From Xiphophorus maculatus (lineage: Eukaryota > Chordata > Actinopteri > Cyprinodontiformes > Poeciliidae), in contig NC_036459.1 in the NCBI RefSeq assembly GCF_002775205.1, positions 6,393,466-6,457,465 of the forward strand: DNA of 64,000 bases, given 5' to 3'. Every line of letters begins with the position of its first letter. Position 1 is the stretch's first letter. Below are positions 48,301-59,343 of this stretch, one piece after another. The notes under the pieces are model-generated. The model saw only the letters and a list, made by a program, of their open reading frames with translations. It was not told the origin of the DNA and did no database searches. Made by a program: the position numbers and the translations under genes.

Positions 48301-49400
48301 TTGGGAAGTTAACAAGTGCCAGAGGATGTCATATTTAAAACGATAAGAAATCACTCTGAAACCGAGCATGACTTTACATGAATGGTTTCAGAAGTAATCC
48401 TAACCCCTCTGTACGCAAACCTTGCAAGTGATAGCTGTTTCATGCAGCCATGCGTCCTAATTGACATTTTGCCCTTGTCATCAAGCAGATGACAGCCAAG
48501 AATCATTTCCTATTGCTTCCTCACTGCTAATTTTATCTGTCATTACCTCACTGCAGCTCAGAGAGGCCAGGAGATAACTGCCAATCAGAACTGTGCTATA
48601 CAAGCCATTGCAAATAGAGGGCAGAATTTTGACAAATATAATTCACACTCCTCCCTGGATGAGTCTTTGGTAAGAGTTGCTTGCTATTTGCCAAGTTGAC
48701 TCAGGAAGATCTGTTACACTCTCTTTCTGTGATATTGAATGTGGGTCATTACAGATATGGGTCAGTGGTTCTTTTATGCACTGCTGCTATTCTGAGCACT
48801 TGATTCAGCATTGTTTGTCTTCCCCACTGCATTCTGCTTGCTCTGGCCCGAGTGGTGAATCACAGAGCTTGTGCACGAGGATCAGAAAGGGTTGGATTCA
48901 AAATAACACCTGTCTACTCAAGAGGAGCTCTTAGTGTTGCGTTAGCGTCGACTGCATCAACAGCGGGTCAGTTCAAACCAGGAATTTGCAAGGTGCAGGC
49001 ATGTGTGCTGACAATCAGCCTGACCAACATGAACTTATTTAGCATGTGTGACTTGGCAATATTCAAATTCATCTCACGAATTTGAATATCATCAAAATGT
49101 TTGTTTATTTCATTTTTATGTTATTCTTCATTTTAATGATTGGTGTTTAAAGTTAATGAAAATCCAAATTCAATTTCTCAGACATTTTGAATATTTCATT
49201 AGGAAAACTCAATACTCGATCAGGGCTTCCTTTGGAATTGCTTCATCAATCCAACATGGAGGTGATTGGCCTGCAGTTCATCTACATTTTTCAGTGTGCC
49301 GCCTCATCCATGTCCTTTTTTTTACTACCTTTTTCCTTTCACTCAACTTTCCTCCGGGACATCCTGAAGCTCGACCCGTCCGATATGCAGCCAAGTGACA
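45319..49400 (-). other. impdh1: impdh1 5' region: intron and candidate housekeeping promoter
   Basis: Mostly AT-rich. A CpG-containing patch at about 47105-47210 includes CTCGCGAAACCG and, on the minus strand, TTTCGCGAGGGTCTCGC, reminiscent of the TCTCGCGAGA housekeeping promoter element. A possible donor (TACGAG|GTATTT, minus) lies near 47190. This is a plausible site for the ubiquitous impdh1 start, by inference only. Confidence 0.35.
47530..47890. repeat. Degenerate copy of the abundant teleost repeat
   Basis: Diagnostic pieces are TTTTGATAGACCAGCACGCA, AACTGTGAAGTGGAAGAAAC and GTGGCAGCATGATGCTGTGG. This is the same family as the copies near 2.9, 43.0, 51.2, 53.5 and 58.8 kb. Confidence 0.55.
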
Positions 49401-49670
49401 ATCAGAGAAAACTGTCTTTCAACTGAGACCTGAACAGTTTACTGGGAGGAAGTCTACTGGGGAGCAGCATATCTGAATCCACCAGACCCATTTCCACGGA
49501 CGGCAGCGCCCAGGAGAGCCAAAGGATCTGCCTGACTGGTGATGATGGGAGCATCTGCATCCCCATTGTCTTAAACAACGTGGAGATAGTGGCAAGCCAG
49601 GATTCAGGCATTAACAGCAAGGCGAGTTGCAGCAACAAGGTTAAAATTCAACCTGTCGCCAGGTACGACT
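49330..49670 (+). pseudogene. Unrecognised coding-like segment with one stop
   Basis: One plus-strand frame reads RDILKLDPSDMQPSDNQRK, a TGA at 49424-49426, then DLNSLLGGSLLGSS, then GDDGSICIPIVLNNVEIVAS and QDSGINSKAS, ending at a possible donor (GCCAG|GTACGA). The composition and the acidic DSGI-type motif resemble the cytoplasmic tail of a cytokine receptor. That is a loose impression and no family is assigned. It lies antisense, just downstream of the impdh1 alternative exon. Confidence 0.35.
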
Positions 49671-49805
49671 GGGAGCATAAGTATTATTTATGCTCCCAGT
49701 CATAGGTGTGACATTGGTCATAGGTTTGACGAACCTGTGACTACTTCATACTCTCTCCTCATGTAGGGAGTATGACGTAGTCATAGGTTTGTCACAAAAA
49801 AAAGT
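49665..49805. repeat. Cluster of foldback hairpins with GTCATAGG direct repeats
   Basis: GACTGGGAGCATAA is followed six bases later by its perfect complement. A second inverted pair (GACTACTTCATACTC and its one-mismatch complement) follows, with three GTCATAGG copies between and after. It probably represents a small foldback or satellite-like element. Confidence 0.6.
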
Positions 49806-49830
49806 AAATTTTGAACACTCACTTTTCTGG

Positions 49831-50040
49831 AGAAAAACCTGCTTGAGTCCGAATGGCGTTGTACCGCTGTGCTGCTGTTTCGTGTCCATGGATATGTGAA
49901 ATGTGCCGGATACAATGATCCCCTTCCTTAAGTGGAGCACTCATATATGAAGGCTGTGTGTCCCCTACAACTCCTCGGTAGTCAATGTGCTGGCTCTCTC
50001 TTACTCCGTCCACAGAGCGCTCGTATTCAAATCTTTCCAT
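49831..50040 (-). CDS. impdh1: Alternative first coding exon of impdh1 (retinal-type N-terminal extension)
   Basis: The ATG at 50040 opens a frame ending [19 protein letters not shown] and then SPE plus AA at a GTGAGT donor. The human retinal IMPDH1 isoforms carry a similar extension ending [20 protein letters not shown] just before the canonical Met (from memory). Splicing to the CAG|C acceptor before the canonical ATG gives AA|C and then ATG, so about 70 residues are added in frame. In mammals this extension is photoreceptor-enriched and modifies GTP feedback and filament assembly (family knowledge). Retinal expression here is inference. Confidence 0.82.
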
Positions 50041-50753
50041 CGCTGGCCCTGAGATCTGACCCTGAATCTACTGGGGCCCCTCAGTCTTGTTGTGCAGCAA
50101 GTTATGTTAACAGAATAAAAAAAAAAGAAAAGACCTCCAACAGTCACTTAAATCCATAGGGAATCCCCAAAACAAAGCAAGATGAACTTAAAACAATCAT
50201 AAAATTTGCAAAACAAATACAGTATTCTAATCTGAATCCTGGCATATACTCACTTTCTTTTGCTGTTGCTTACCAAACCATTTGTGAGTCTAAAAAAAAA
50301 ATGTTAAGCCTTTCTCAGACTGCTCCGTCTGCTGGTGCACAGGATGCACCTGCCTGCAGGAAGATACCGGCTACCTCTAGGCGTGTCAGCAGAGGGCGTC
50401 CCCTAGGAAATTCTCCCACCAAGAGGGCGTCACCGAGGTAATGGTCCCTGCAGCATGCATTGTTGTTGTTGTTGTTGTTGTGGCGAGCCTGCTGAAATCT
50501 TGGAGCAGGAAAGACTTTTTTTATCTGATGTCCTTGTGCGCATGGGAAGAGGAACCCATTGCCCTCAGTTCCTGAGTATAACATGAGCGTTGCCGTTCTG
50601 CTGAGTGCTCCATGAAGCTCTCTTAATGTTCTACTCTCTTTCTATGTATGGGTTAATCCTGCTTTCTATCAGCAGCACAACGTCATGTTCACAAAGAGGA
50701 TTGCAGTATTAGAGGCAACATGGTCTGAAAAGAGAGAAACCCATTTTTACACC
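50041..50753. other. Flank of the impdh1 alternative exon
   Basis: This stretch would contain the promoter of the alternative first exon. Photoreceptor-type TAATC motifs occur near 50228 but were not scored. A (GTT)n tract lies at 50461-50480. No other gene was recognised. Confidence 0.35.
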
Positions 50754-50761
50754 CGCAAGAG

Positions 50762-50985
50762 CAGGGGTGGGCACTCCTGGTCCTCGAGGGCCGGTGTCCT
50801 GCAACTTTTAGATGCATCTCTACTTCAACACACCTGAGTCAAATAATGAGGTCGTTAACAGGACTCTGGAGAACTTGACTGCACTTAGAAGGAGATTCAG
50901 CTGTTGGATTCTGGTGTGTTGGACCAGGGAGACATCTAAGAGTTGCAGGACACCGGCCCTCGAGGACCAGGAGTGCCCACCCCTG
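50762..50985. mobile_element. hAT-type MITE, 224 bp
   Basis: Long terminal inverted repeats of nearly 50 bp begin CAGGGGTGGGCACTCCTGGT at the left with the exact complement at the right. An 8-bp target duplication, CGCAAGAG, lies at 50754-50761 and 50986-50993. There is no coding capacity. The near-identity of the arms suggests a comparatively recent insertion. Confidence 0.88.
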
Positions 50986-51180
50986 CGCAAGAGCAACATT
51001 AACATCACAAAGGTGAGTTATTGTCTTGAGTAAATAAGTGCTAAAAGTCAGAGATTCGACCTAACCCGACATATTGTGCACAAAGCACATTTGTGTCATG
51101 ACATTCTTGAAAGCAGATTCCACAACCTCTCCAAATGGTTTCAAACCACTGCTCCTAAAAAATAAAAATAATTTCTGACG

Positions 51181-51680
51181 GCAAGTTTGTGCAGTTTGTC
51201 GTGTGTGCAGTGACCAAGTACCTCTTGAACTTCATCACATTTTGTTTTGCTGTGTTATATCCACAAGCTTACGGTAATTAGGATTCTACGTGATAGGCCT
51301 ACAAAAGGTGGTGCATGGCAATGAAGTGGCAGCAAACTGACCCATTTCAAATTCTGCTACAAAGAAAATCTAAAAACTGACGTGCCTCTGTAGTTAGACC
51401 CCTTTTCTCTGATACCACGTAGGAAATGTACAACCCACAGGAAGAGTACACACAACTTTGAAGCTACCAAAACTTGGCTGCCTTCCTGAACTGTCTACAG
51501 CAGAACTATTTGTCATACATGCCAATAAATCTAACCTCTCCTCCCCATTTTCTACCACTTTGTAATTTTGCAAAACCTTGTGTTGGTCTTTCACATGAAA
51601 ATCAAGTGAAATACTTTGAAGTTTGTAATGACAAACTAGGTGTTTCAAAAAAGAGCAAGTCGTATGAATAGTTTTACAAG
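51181..51680. repeat. Degenerate copy of the abundant teleost repeat
   Basis: The left part contains TTCATCACATTTTGTTTTGC and a GTGATAGGCCTAC motif. The right part contains CCTTGTGTTGGTCTTTCACA in reverse orientation. The arrangement resembles two inverted ends of one element. Confidence 0.5.
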
Positions 51681-53124
51681 GTTTTTCCATTCACATCTGA
51701 AAGGATGGCACAAGTACATTTGTTGTTGTTTTGAAACATAAGAGCTTTTGTGCAAAGCATTTACAAATGTACAACAATCCTTGTCCATCGAGGCTCTTAT
51801 CTCATGAACGAAGAGAGCCTTGATTTCAGTCCCTTGGAAATCAGGACTGAGTGACTGACAGCTGGTGAGATGTTAAAATGGAAAATCCTCTTAGCTAGCC
51901 CTCTGGACTCCAGTAAAATCTTCCCGTATACCTCCACCATCACCGTTTCTTTTGACAGGTTTGAACAGAAACATTTCGCCTACAAAGTGTGCATACCGTC
52001 AGAAAACCGACCGTCGGTTTCGAAGGACAGGTTTGCCAGCTCTTTCCCAGAGTGACTGCGGTACGAACTTAATTTCATCTAAGAGTGTCACATGCAGGAC
52101 AGCCCTCCTCTTAATTCCACATGTGCAGCTCCTCAGTGGATTACATTTAGCATAATGAACGTCATGTGCACAGCGTGGACAGTCACTGAACCATTGAGAC
52201 AAATTGAAGTCAGAAGGTTGAACAGCCAAGTAGCTATCCCAGTGAAAGAGTTCTCCTTTTGTATAAAAGAGAGACCATGGCGGACACATCTCAGATGATC
52301 CGAATTGATTTCACATCGGACATCTTGAAATGAACCGGGCCCATCCATTTCAGTAGGCCAAAGGAAATGTGTTCCTTTTTTCATCGCTTAGTATCTCTGA
52401 AGAAGAAAGAAACATACAAAGCTTAGAGAGGTTTTATTTTGGTTTGTTAAATTGCAAAATCATTTATTTTTCAGTAGCTCACTAAGTAAGATGTGATTAT
52501 ATTCATAATTACACACAGACTGAGGTTTTCAAATCTTTATTTCTGCTGATTATGATGAATTTCTGCTTGCAGCAAATGAAAAAAACGATATGTGAGATTA
52601 GAATATCACATCACACCAATCAAAACAACAACAACAAACAAACAAACATTCAAACACAGTAATCTATTAGTTTAAGTGGTCGGTCTGAATATTTTATAAC
52701 TAAACAATATTTACAGCATGCAGTCATATTCAATGGATTAGAACAATGAGTTTTTCAGAGACTTATCAGATGAAAAGCACCATATGAAAAATGACAATCT
52801 TTAAGCAAATATTAAACATTTTATTCACTAAGCCCACATTTCTATATCTTCAGGTGCAAGATTCTAAACAGAAACTTACAACTAGAGTCTCAATTTTATT
52901 CAGGCGATTAAAAACGGTAAAGGTTGAGTTGTTGCTAGTGTTCCAAACTGTTAACTGCTGCCACCTAGTGAATTCTTCATGCAATTGCATTGTACACCAT
53001 TAAAAATAGCAGGAGGCTTTAAATTAAACCATTATGCATGTTGATTTTGAAAAACATTAGAATTTCACTTTTGTCAAGATGATATAAGTTTTTCTTACAT
53101 GGATGAAAACTCAACATTATGTAT
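51681..53124. other. Intergenic DNA
   Basis: No exon chain was recognised. A GC-richer patch at 51990-52380 has overlapping reading frames on both strands, and a short well-placed ATGGCGG frame near 52277 ends after 18 codons. None is convincing. Confidence 0.4.
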
Positions 53125-53198
53125 GGCTGGTTAGCTCAGCTGATCAGAGTGTGGTTCTTATAATGCCAAGGTCATGGGTTCAATCCCTGTACTGGCCA
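53125..53198 (+). tRNA. tRNA-Ile-like gene, anticodon TAT, possibly a pseudogene
   Basis: The 74-nt sequence folds as a full cloverleaf: acceptor stem GGCTGGT/ACTGGCC, D arm GCTC/GAGT, anticodon loop CTTATAA, T loop TTCAATC, discriminator A. A box (TAGCTCAGCTG) and B box (GGTTCAATCC) fit polymerase III promoters. The body resembles vertebrate tRNA-Ile-AAT, but the anticodon is TAT and there is no intron, whereas typical vertebrate Ile-TAT genes have one. The anticodon stem has a T-T mismatch (31-39) and several G-T pairs. No TTTT terminator follows closely. It is likely a diverged copy. Confidence 0.6.
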
Positions 53199-53439
53199 AT
53201 TAAAATCTAAACTCTTCAGAAAATCAACACTTAACTTCCTGAGTCAGATATTTCATCATCTGCATTGTTTTATTTCTGTTCATTTAATCCAATTAACTGG
53301 TCCATTGTTTTAAACAAACTGATCCGCTCTGGGGTTATTACCATTAGACATCCTTATAAATAATCATAAACGAGCAATCTCAATTTAGGGAATTTTGTGC
53401 TCGATTAACAAAATAGTTTCTTACAATTTCCGACACAGT

Positions 53440-53970
53440 TAGTCGTTTTCATATTCTGTCACATTGCAACCATGAACTTCCATGCATTTTATTGGGTTCT
53501 TAATCGACAGACCAAGAAAAAGCAATTCTTAATTATCGAGTTGTTCAAAAATTCTATTTTTTTTCTACTGAGAAATATAAATGTTCATCACTTTGTGTCT
53601 GCTTTCTTTGAATAAAACTCAGTGCAACTGATTTTACTTAAAAGTCACCTAATTAGTAAAAAAGAATCAATTTGTGTGCAACATCATCTCAGTATAACTC
53701 CACAGAAAAAAAAGGTATTTGGTGTGAATGTCGCAAAACAGGCATTTGTGGAAAAACTGAAAAACAAAAGCCGCAAGATGTTCCATTTAAGGTTTGTACT
53801 AGCCATTAAAGTGACACAACTTTGAGAAACAAAGAGTAGGCTCTGTTTGGTAGTATACCAAAAATAAAATTTTTAACCCTTCTGTAAAATTAATCACCAT
53901 ACTCTGGAAAGCTAAAGATAGTGGTGGCAGCATCATGCATCATTTCCCATAGAATAGGCTGAGAATCAGC
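53440..53970. repeat. Degenerate copy of the abundant teleost repeat
   Basis: Contains TTCTGTCACATTGCAACCAT near the left and GTGGTGGCAGCATCATGCAT near 53922, with AATCGACAGACCAAG between. It matches the family seen at 2.9 and 47.6 kb. Confidence 0.55.
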
Positions 53971-55800
53971 TAAGATTTAATCGGAAGATGAATGGAGATC
54001 AATGGGAAGACTAATGTGAGGTTCCACACCTCAAATTAATAATCCGGCCGCCTTTACTCTGCTAGCAGCAGAGTACTTTTGCCTGAATATTGAGCAATTT
54101 GTCTTTCAGAAAACGCACTCATTTTGGGCTAGACACTGTAATGAAAACCAGACAGAAGCATGTGCGTGAAAGCTGAAGTGCTGGCTGCCTTTCAGGATCA
54201 CTGTGGCAGCTTATGAAAGGTGCAGAGAATCAGCCATTGCACTGTGCACTCTAAAATCAATGCATTCAAAAATGACTCATTTATGACTAAGCATTTACCA
54301 AAAGAACAATTTGTCATCTTTTTCTCCATTACTGGCATATTTTCTTTTAACCCTTCTTAAAAGACGGTTCTGGATCATTGAGGCTAACTTAAAGTAAGTG
54401 TAAATTGAGTGTGCTTTACAGTTTACATTGACACACAACACCGATAGTAGATGAAAGCTTTCATTGTCAAGTTTGAACTTGCTTGGTGCTGAATGGATGA
54501 GAACGTTCTTTGAGTTTCTTAGAAAAGTGAAAGAAAATACCTTCTTCTGCTCAGAAGGGACCCCGAAGTCTGACAAAATAGGTTTTTACTTCACTCCACA
54601 TACACACACATTTTCAGAAAACTACCAGTTATTGTTATTTTTGCTTGGAGGCGTCGAAAGAAATGTACAACAGAAACTTGTATGTTTAATACAATCATTT
54701 ACTCAACACTGCTGTTTTACTTGGTGTTGATTTGGCACGATTCATTTCATTTAGTGGTTTTCAGAGTGCAGAGTCTCGAAGGCTGTTGCGCAACTCTGGG
54801 TTTTCATGCACAGGAAATCATGAGACTTGATCCTTCCTAAAATCTAAAACAGTACAGTTACTCTGACGCAATTTATCATGATCTACCAAGTAGATCATTA
54901 AACAGAGAGCAAATTCTTCCAAGTAGAAATTATCACCATTTATCATTAGATGTGCTTGAGGAGATTTGGAATAGTGCCTGCTGGCTGAGGAGTAAAATAG
55001 CATCATGTCTGGTTAATTTCAATATGCTCAGGGTTCTGAAAGGGTAAATGGACCATGAAAGAGAATTTTTACTTACAAGTCTGAGCTAGCCTTTTCTGGT
55101 CTGTGTGAATGAGTGCGTGTCTGTCGCATACACATTCATTCTTTTGGCACAGGTCAGAGTGAACTTCACCTTTCTTGCTAACAAGTCTTCTCCTTTGTTT
55201 CCTTATACACGGAAGTGAAACCGTGCATTGTATTCTCATATTTTCAATGTTAGTCACTCTAACAGGCCATAGATGTTCCAACAATGAAAAGTGACGTTTT
55301 ACAACTTTCTAACTGCTTTAAATGAAAAGGATAAACTTTAGAGGTTTTCCCCCTTCAAACTATTTACATTTTGATTCACACAGACATTCGGTCAGGACAT
55401 GATAATTGATAGATATTGTTCATTTGTATTTCTCCCATTATACTATTGATATGTTCAGTTCATAGGAAAACCTGTCATTGTGTGTTGCACAGACTCTCAA
55501 AAAGCGGATAGAAATATATGAATTTAAGACCAGTCTTAAATAGTCTTAAATATATATACGTATATCTCAAATACATATATATATATATATATATGTAAAT
55601 AAATTACAGTTAGAGTGTTTAAGGTACTCCTGATGTTATGCTGCAATGTTCTTAGATACACAGCCTCCTCTTCCCTTACTTTGCTACTTTCTCCTACTAC
55701 TCTCCATGTATGTATTTCTGCATCACTTGTAATTATTGCTGCCATCAGCTTTCATTCCCACCCACAGACTTACTACTGCTATCAACTCTACATAAACAGA
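53971..55800. other. Intergenic DNA
   Basis: No gene was recognised. A (TA)n tract lies at about 55575-55594. Reading frames present are short and without splice context. Confidence 0.4.
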
Positions 55801-55804
55801 TTTT

Positions 55805-56345
55805 CCGTCTGACACAAACTGCTCATTGACCAATGTTTTGTTAGTTTAGTTTTTCTGTGCTTACTTTTGCTTCTCTCAAACTCCCTGTTGATTGTGCCAG
55901 ACGGCGAGTCACACTGATTCTTGTTCTACAGGAGATTTCTTCCTGTTTAAAGGGAAGAACTCCCTTCTGCTATGACCACATGGCCAGTATGAAGGATTGC
56001 TGTACAGTCAGCAATTTAGTTCAGTCATCTGTCCATGGTTAAACCTGTGAACAAGAGGTATTGCTGATAAGACAATTTGCCTGTGCTCAATTTGTGCTCA
56101 AATTGCCTGTGCTTTCTTCCAGATGCATGACTTTTGACCTATTGGCTTTTTTGATTTTAAATCACAATGTCTTGCTTCATATATGCTTAGTTGAATCTAA
56201 GCTTTCTGTATGATTTTATATGACTGATATGAATAAGAATTATTTTGTGCTTTTCTGTATACCTGACAATGACTTGGAACTGTTTTTGTAAAGTGCCTTG
56301 TGACATGTATTGCGGACTGGAAATTACTTCAACTCAACTGAAAAG
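55805..56345 (+). repeat. Degenerate 3' tail of a fish retroelement
   Basis: The block contains CTGTTTAAAGGGAAGAACTC, TATGAAGGATTGCTGTACAG and TGTAAAGTGCCTTGTGACAT in the order seen in the 3' ends of common fish LINE/SINE families, where the last motif is followed by an AATTGG-type tail. The assignment is by recollection of the motif order. No coding part is visible. Confidence 0.4.
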
Positions 56346-58199
56346 CGATGTTCAAACATACATCTTCAGAATGAAAGAAACAAAATCCAGTTGGTATACA
56401 TGTTTGTTGTGGTGTCAGACACTGACAAACTTGCAATAAGCTTAAGAATGAAAGCAACCTAAACTAAAAGTAACTATATACTAAACACATTTTTATGTGC
56501 ATCACATGCTCTAAGAAAATGTTGCTATTTTTTTTTCTTACAAAAGACCGGAACCAATGAGGGATTCATTTCACTTATGTCTGTGGTTAGTACCAAAAAT
56601 CTGAAGTTTAATACTTCTGCTAAGTGTTAAAGCAAGTTCATTATATATATATAAGTGTCACATTCATTTGTCTGCTTAGGGAGTGACATTCTCATTTTTG
56701 GCCTCTTTCTCTGTTTTTGTGTGAGCCAGGATTACATACTTTGGTATGATGTGTGTTTTACTCTGTAGATTTCAGCATTTTGCTTTGTTGTCATACATAC
56801 TGTATGTTTCAGATGATCAGAATTCTTTAATATCATACAAAAATAATTTAGTGAATTCAAAATGTTTTGAAATGATGATTTCATGTAATAGCTTTCCATG
56901 GCCTCATGTGTAAAATTTAATTGAGCCCTCGGCCTAATAACAGTTTGCTCTACCTTTGGTAGCAACAGCTGGTGAGAGATTGAATCCAGCTCGGGTTTGA
57001 TTATTGAAATTCAATTGTTTTAAAGTTATTTATAACGAGTAGTTCTTGAGTCAAGAGGCAGCTACCTGTCCACATAGGACCATATTGGTTTGTACCACTC
57101 TTTCCTTAATAATTAAAAAAATAACTTGAAAAGCAAAGTGAACTTTTTCTTTAACCAGTTTATATTTGCCTCATACTTAACTTTGAACACTGTGTGAATA
57201 ATTTAAGAGTAACACAAAGGGAAAATAAAATATAAATAATAATAATAATAATAATCATTTGGATGAAGCCAAATGGCACTCCTAGTTTATAAAATGCTTG
57301 TGCATGTTCCCAAACAAATTGTGAAGCATCTGGAAAGTAACATGCACAGACAAGAGGGCCCTTGAGCCTTCCCACCTTTCAACACTTTCCATGTAGGTCT
57401 CTTTTAGGTCAGCCAGGCCTGTTGTAGTTTAGATGTTTTTGCTCAAATTTAACCTAAGCAGACTTTAGAAGTCACGTTTTATTTGATTAAAGGGAGTAAA
57501 AGTTAAAAAGGAAGATGATTACCTGACCCAAACTCTCACTTTTCAAAAATCGTTATGACAAGAAATATATTTCAAATAATACTCTACCGTCCACAATAAC
57601 TTGGATCTGTTGTGTCCACCCTTCGGGAATTAGGAGTATTTTTAAACCCTAGTAATGGTTGATATTTACAACCTAGCTTTTGTCAAACTGTTTGTTTGTT
57701 TGTTAAAAACTGTGAACATCAGTCTTATAGGTTTTTATGAAGTGTTCAGAGTGTGGGGATCTAGCACAAGAAGTCGTCCATCAAATCAATATATTTGTCA
57801 TTTATTTTTAGGCTAAATAACATACATACTTCCTCTCAGTCAAGCTCTAATGTGTAACCCCTGTTTTGGAGGTTGCTCCCCTTAAAAAAAAATCTTCACG
57901 GGGCATCCTGGGTTTTTGCTCCAGCACTGGTTAGAGTGAAAGGTTGTGAGGGGAAAGTCAAGAATGTGGGTCAGATAAATCTTCATGCAGTGACACGATG
58001 CTCTAGGAAAAAATAATAGATGTCTTCTTTAATTTGGTTAATAAAAAATAGCAAGCATTGTGCATAATCCTTAAACCATGTCATGAGTGCTGAATGACTC
58101 ACTAGTAAACGAACGACGACTTGAATACGAATTTTAATTAGGTATTTTAGAAAGAAAAAAAAAAACTCCCGTGGAAAAACCCATCAGGAAGTAGTGTTA
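56346..58199. other. Intergenic DNA upstream of hilpda
   Basis: AT-rich, with an (AAT)n tract at about 57233-57255 and a TA-rich tract near 56643. No exons were recognised. The proximal hilpda promoter should be in the last few hundred bases; no TATA box or canonical hypoxia-response core was seen there. Confidence 0.4.
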
Positions 58200-58353
58200 C
58201 ACGACAGGCTACAGCAGCAGCAGCAGCAGCAGCAGAGAGAGAAGAAGCCCAGTTCTGTGCCGAGGCTTTCACACGGACTTTACAGCTGTTCTGTTCGGTT
58301 CCCCGCACAAGTGCAGAGGAGAAAGCGAAGATAGAAACATCTGTTGATCATTG
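58200..58353 (+). other. hilpda: Probable 5' untranslated exon of hilpda
   Basis: GC-richer leader with eight CAG units (58212-58235) and a donor ATTG|GTATGTG at 58353/58354. It would join the exon starting at 59334. The start point is uncertain. Confidence 0.5.
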
Positions 58354-58452
58354 GTATGTGAATTTCTTGTCGCTTCGGCGAACAAACCTTACTGCAAGCT
58401 CTGCTTGCTGTCTCGTAAACAATTGTCAGGTCTTCCGTTTTATTTAAGAAAC

Positions 58453-58651
58453 CACGTTTTGCGTATTCTGTTACTGTCGCGTGTTGGCTCCTAGTGATTA
58501 CAATCACCTTTTAAAGCTACAAAAAAATTTAATTAAATTAAACGACAGCGAATACAGCATATGATGCTACTAAACGGTTTCTGTTTCTAAAGATTCGCCT
58601 CCGATGGGTTTTGAACGCGGTTTTACGCATCGATTGTTTGCATCCTCACGT
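58453..58651 (+). promoter_or_regulatory. hilpda: Cluster of hypoxia-response cores in hilpda intron 1
   Basis: Three HIF-binding cores (RCGTG on either strand) lie at 58453-58457 (CACGT), 58479-58483 (GCGTG) and 58647-58651 (CACGT). Mammalian HILPDA is a HIF-1 target, which makes the cluster suggestive. Confidence 0.35.
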
Positions 58652-58789
58652 TTTGTGACCTGGGATTTTATGCAGTAGACCATCGTAGCGAGAAACGGCA
58701 GAATTGAATTGACAAATGATTTTTTTGGGGATGATTTTCGGATTCTTAAAACTTATTTATATTTTTTGTGCGTATGGGATTTGGATACA

Positions 58790-58965
58790 GCCACCGTTGC
58801 AGAACCTTCCTGACCCAAATGGCCTGAGCTAAATCAGACTGGATGGCGATTTTTAGAGCATCTGTAAACATTTATTGTCAAATCCTCCCACATATATATT
58901 CTCAATTGGAATTTGGTCTGGACAGTAACTCTCTCGCAGCTTTCCTACAGCACCATGTTAACAGT
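58790..58965. repeat. Fragment of the abundant teleost repeat in hilpda intron 1
   Basis: Contains TAGAGCATCTGTAAACATTT and TTCTCAATTGGAATTTGGTC, the segment that precedes the GTTGTCCTG block in other members. A copy with that next block lies near 43195. Confidence 0.55.
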
Positions 58966-59343
58966 GATCAATGGTTTTGTTGTTGTGTATTAAAAAGTTC
59001 AGTTTTGTGCTCATGTTACTTGAGCACCTAATTTTGCAACTTTGTGAAATGCTCCATGTGTTCTTTCTGCTACAAAAGCCAGATTTTTGGACAGTCCGAG
59101 ATGTATTTCCTCGCAGCCTCTCAGGAGCTGCCATGGCGCCTATTGACTGCTTCTCTGATTTACTCTTTTCTTACCGAGTCAGTTTAGGTGCACAACGTTG
59201 ACTTATGAAATCTATCTGTCACACTGGATTGTATTTAGGGGTATTTCATGGTGCTCAACATTCACATCTCAAGTTTTAGATTTTGCTTGTGAAAACGTAT
59301 AACATGATGTTTTTTTTGTTGTTGTTGTTGAAGGTAACCAAGC

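Noticed and set aside
51999-52384. Overlapping cysteine-containing reading frames on both strands and a short ATGGCGG frame
   Set aside because: No family match and mutually contradictory frames; not enough to call a gene.
58212-58235. CAG array considered as a CRISPR-like or functional array
   Set aside because: A simple trinucleotide microsatellite without spacers in a vertebrate genome.
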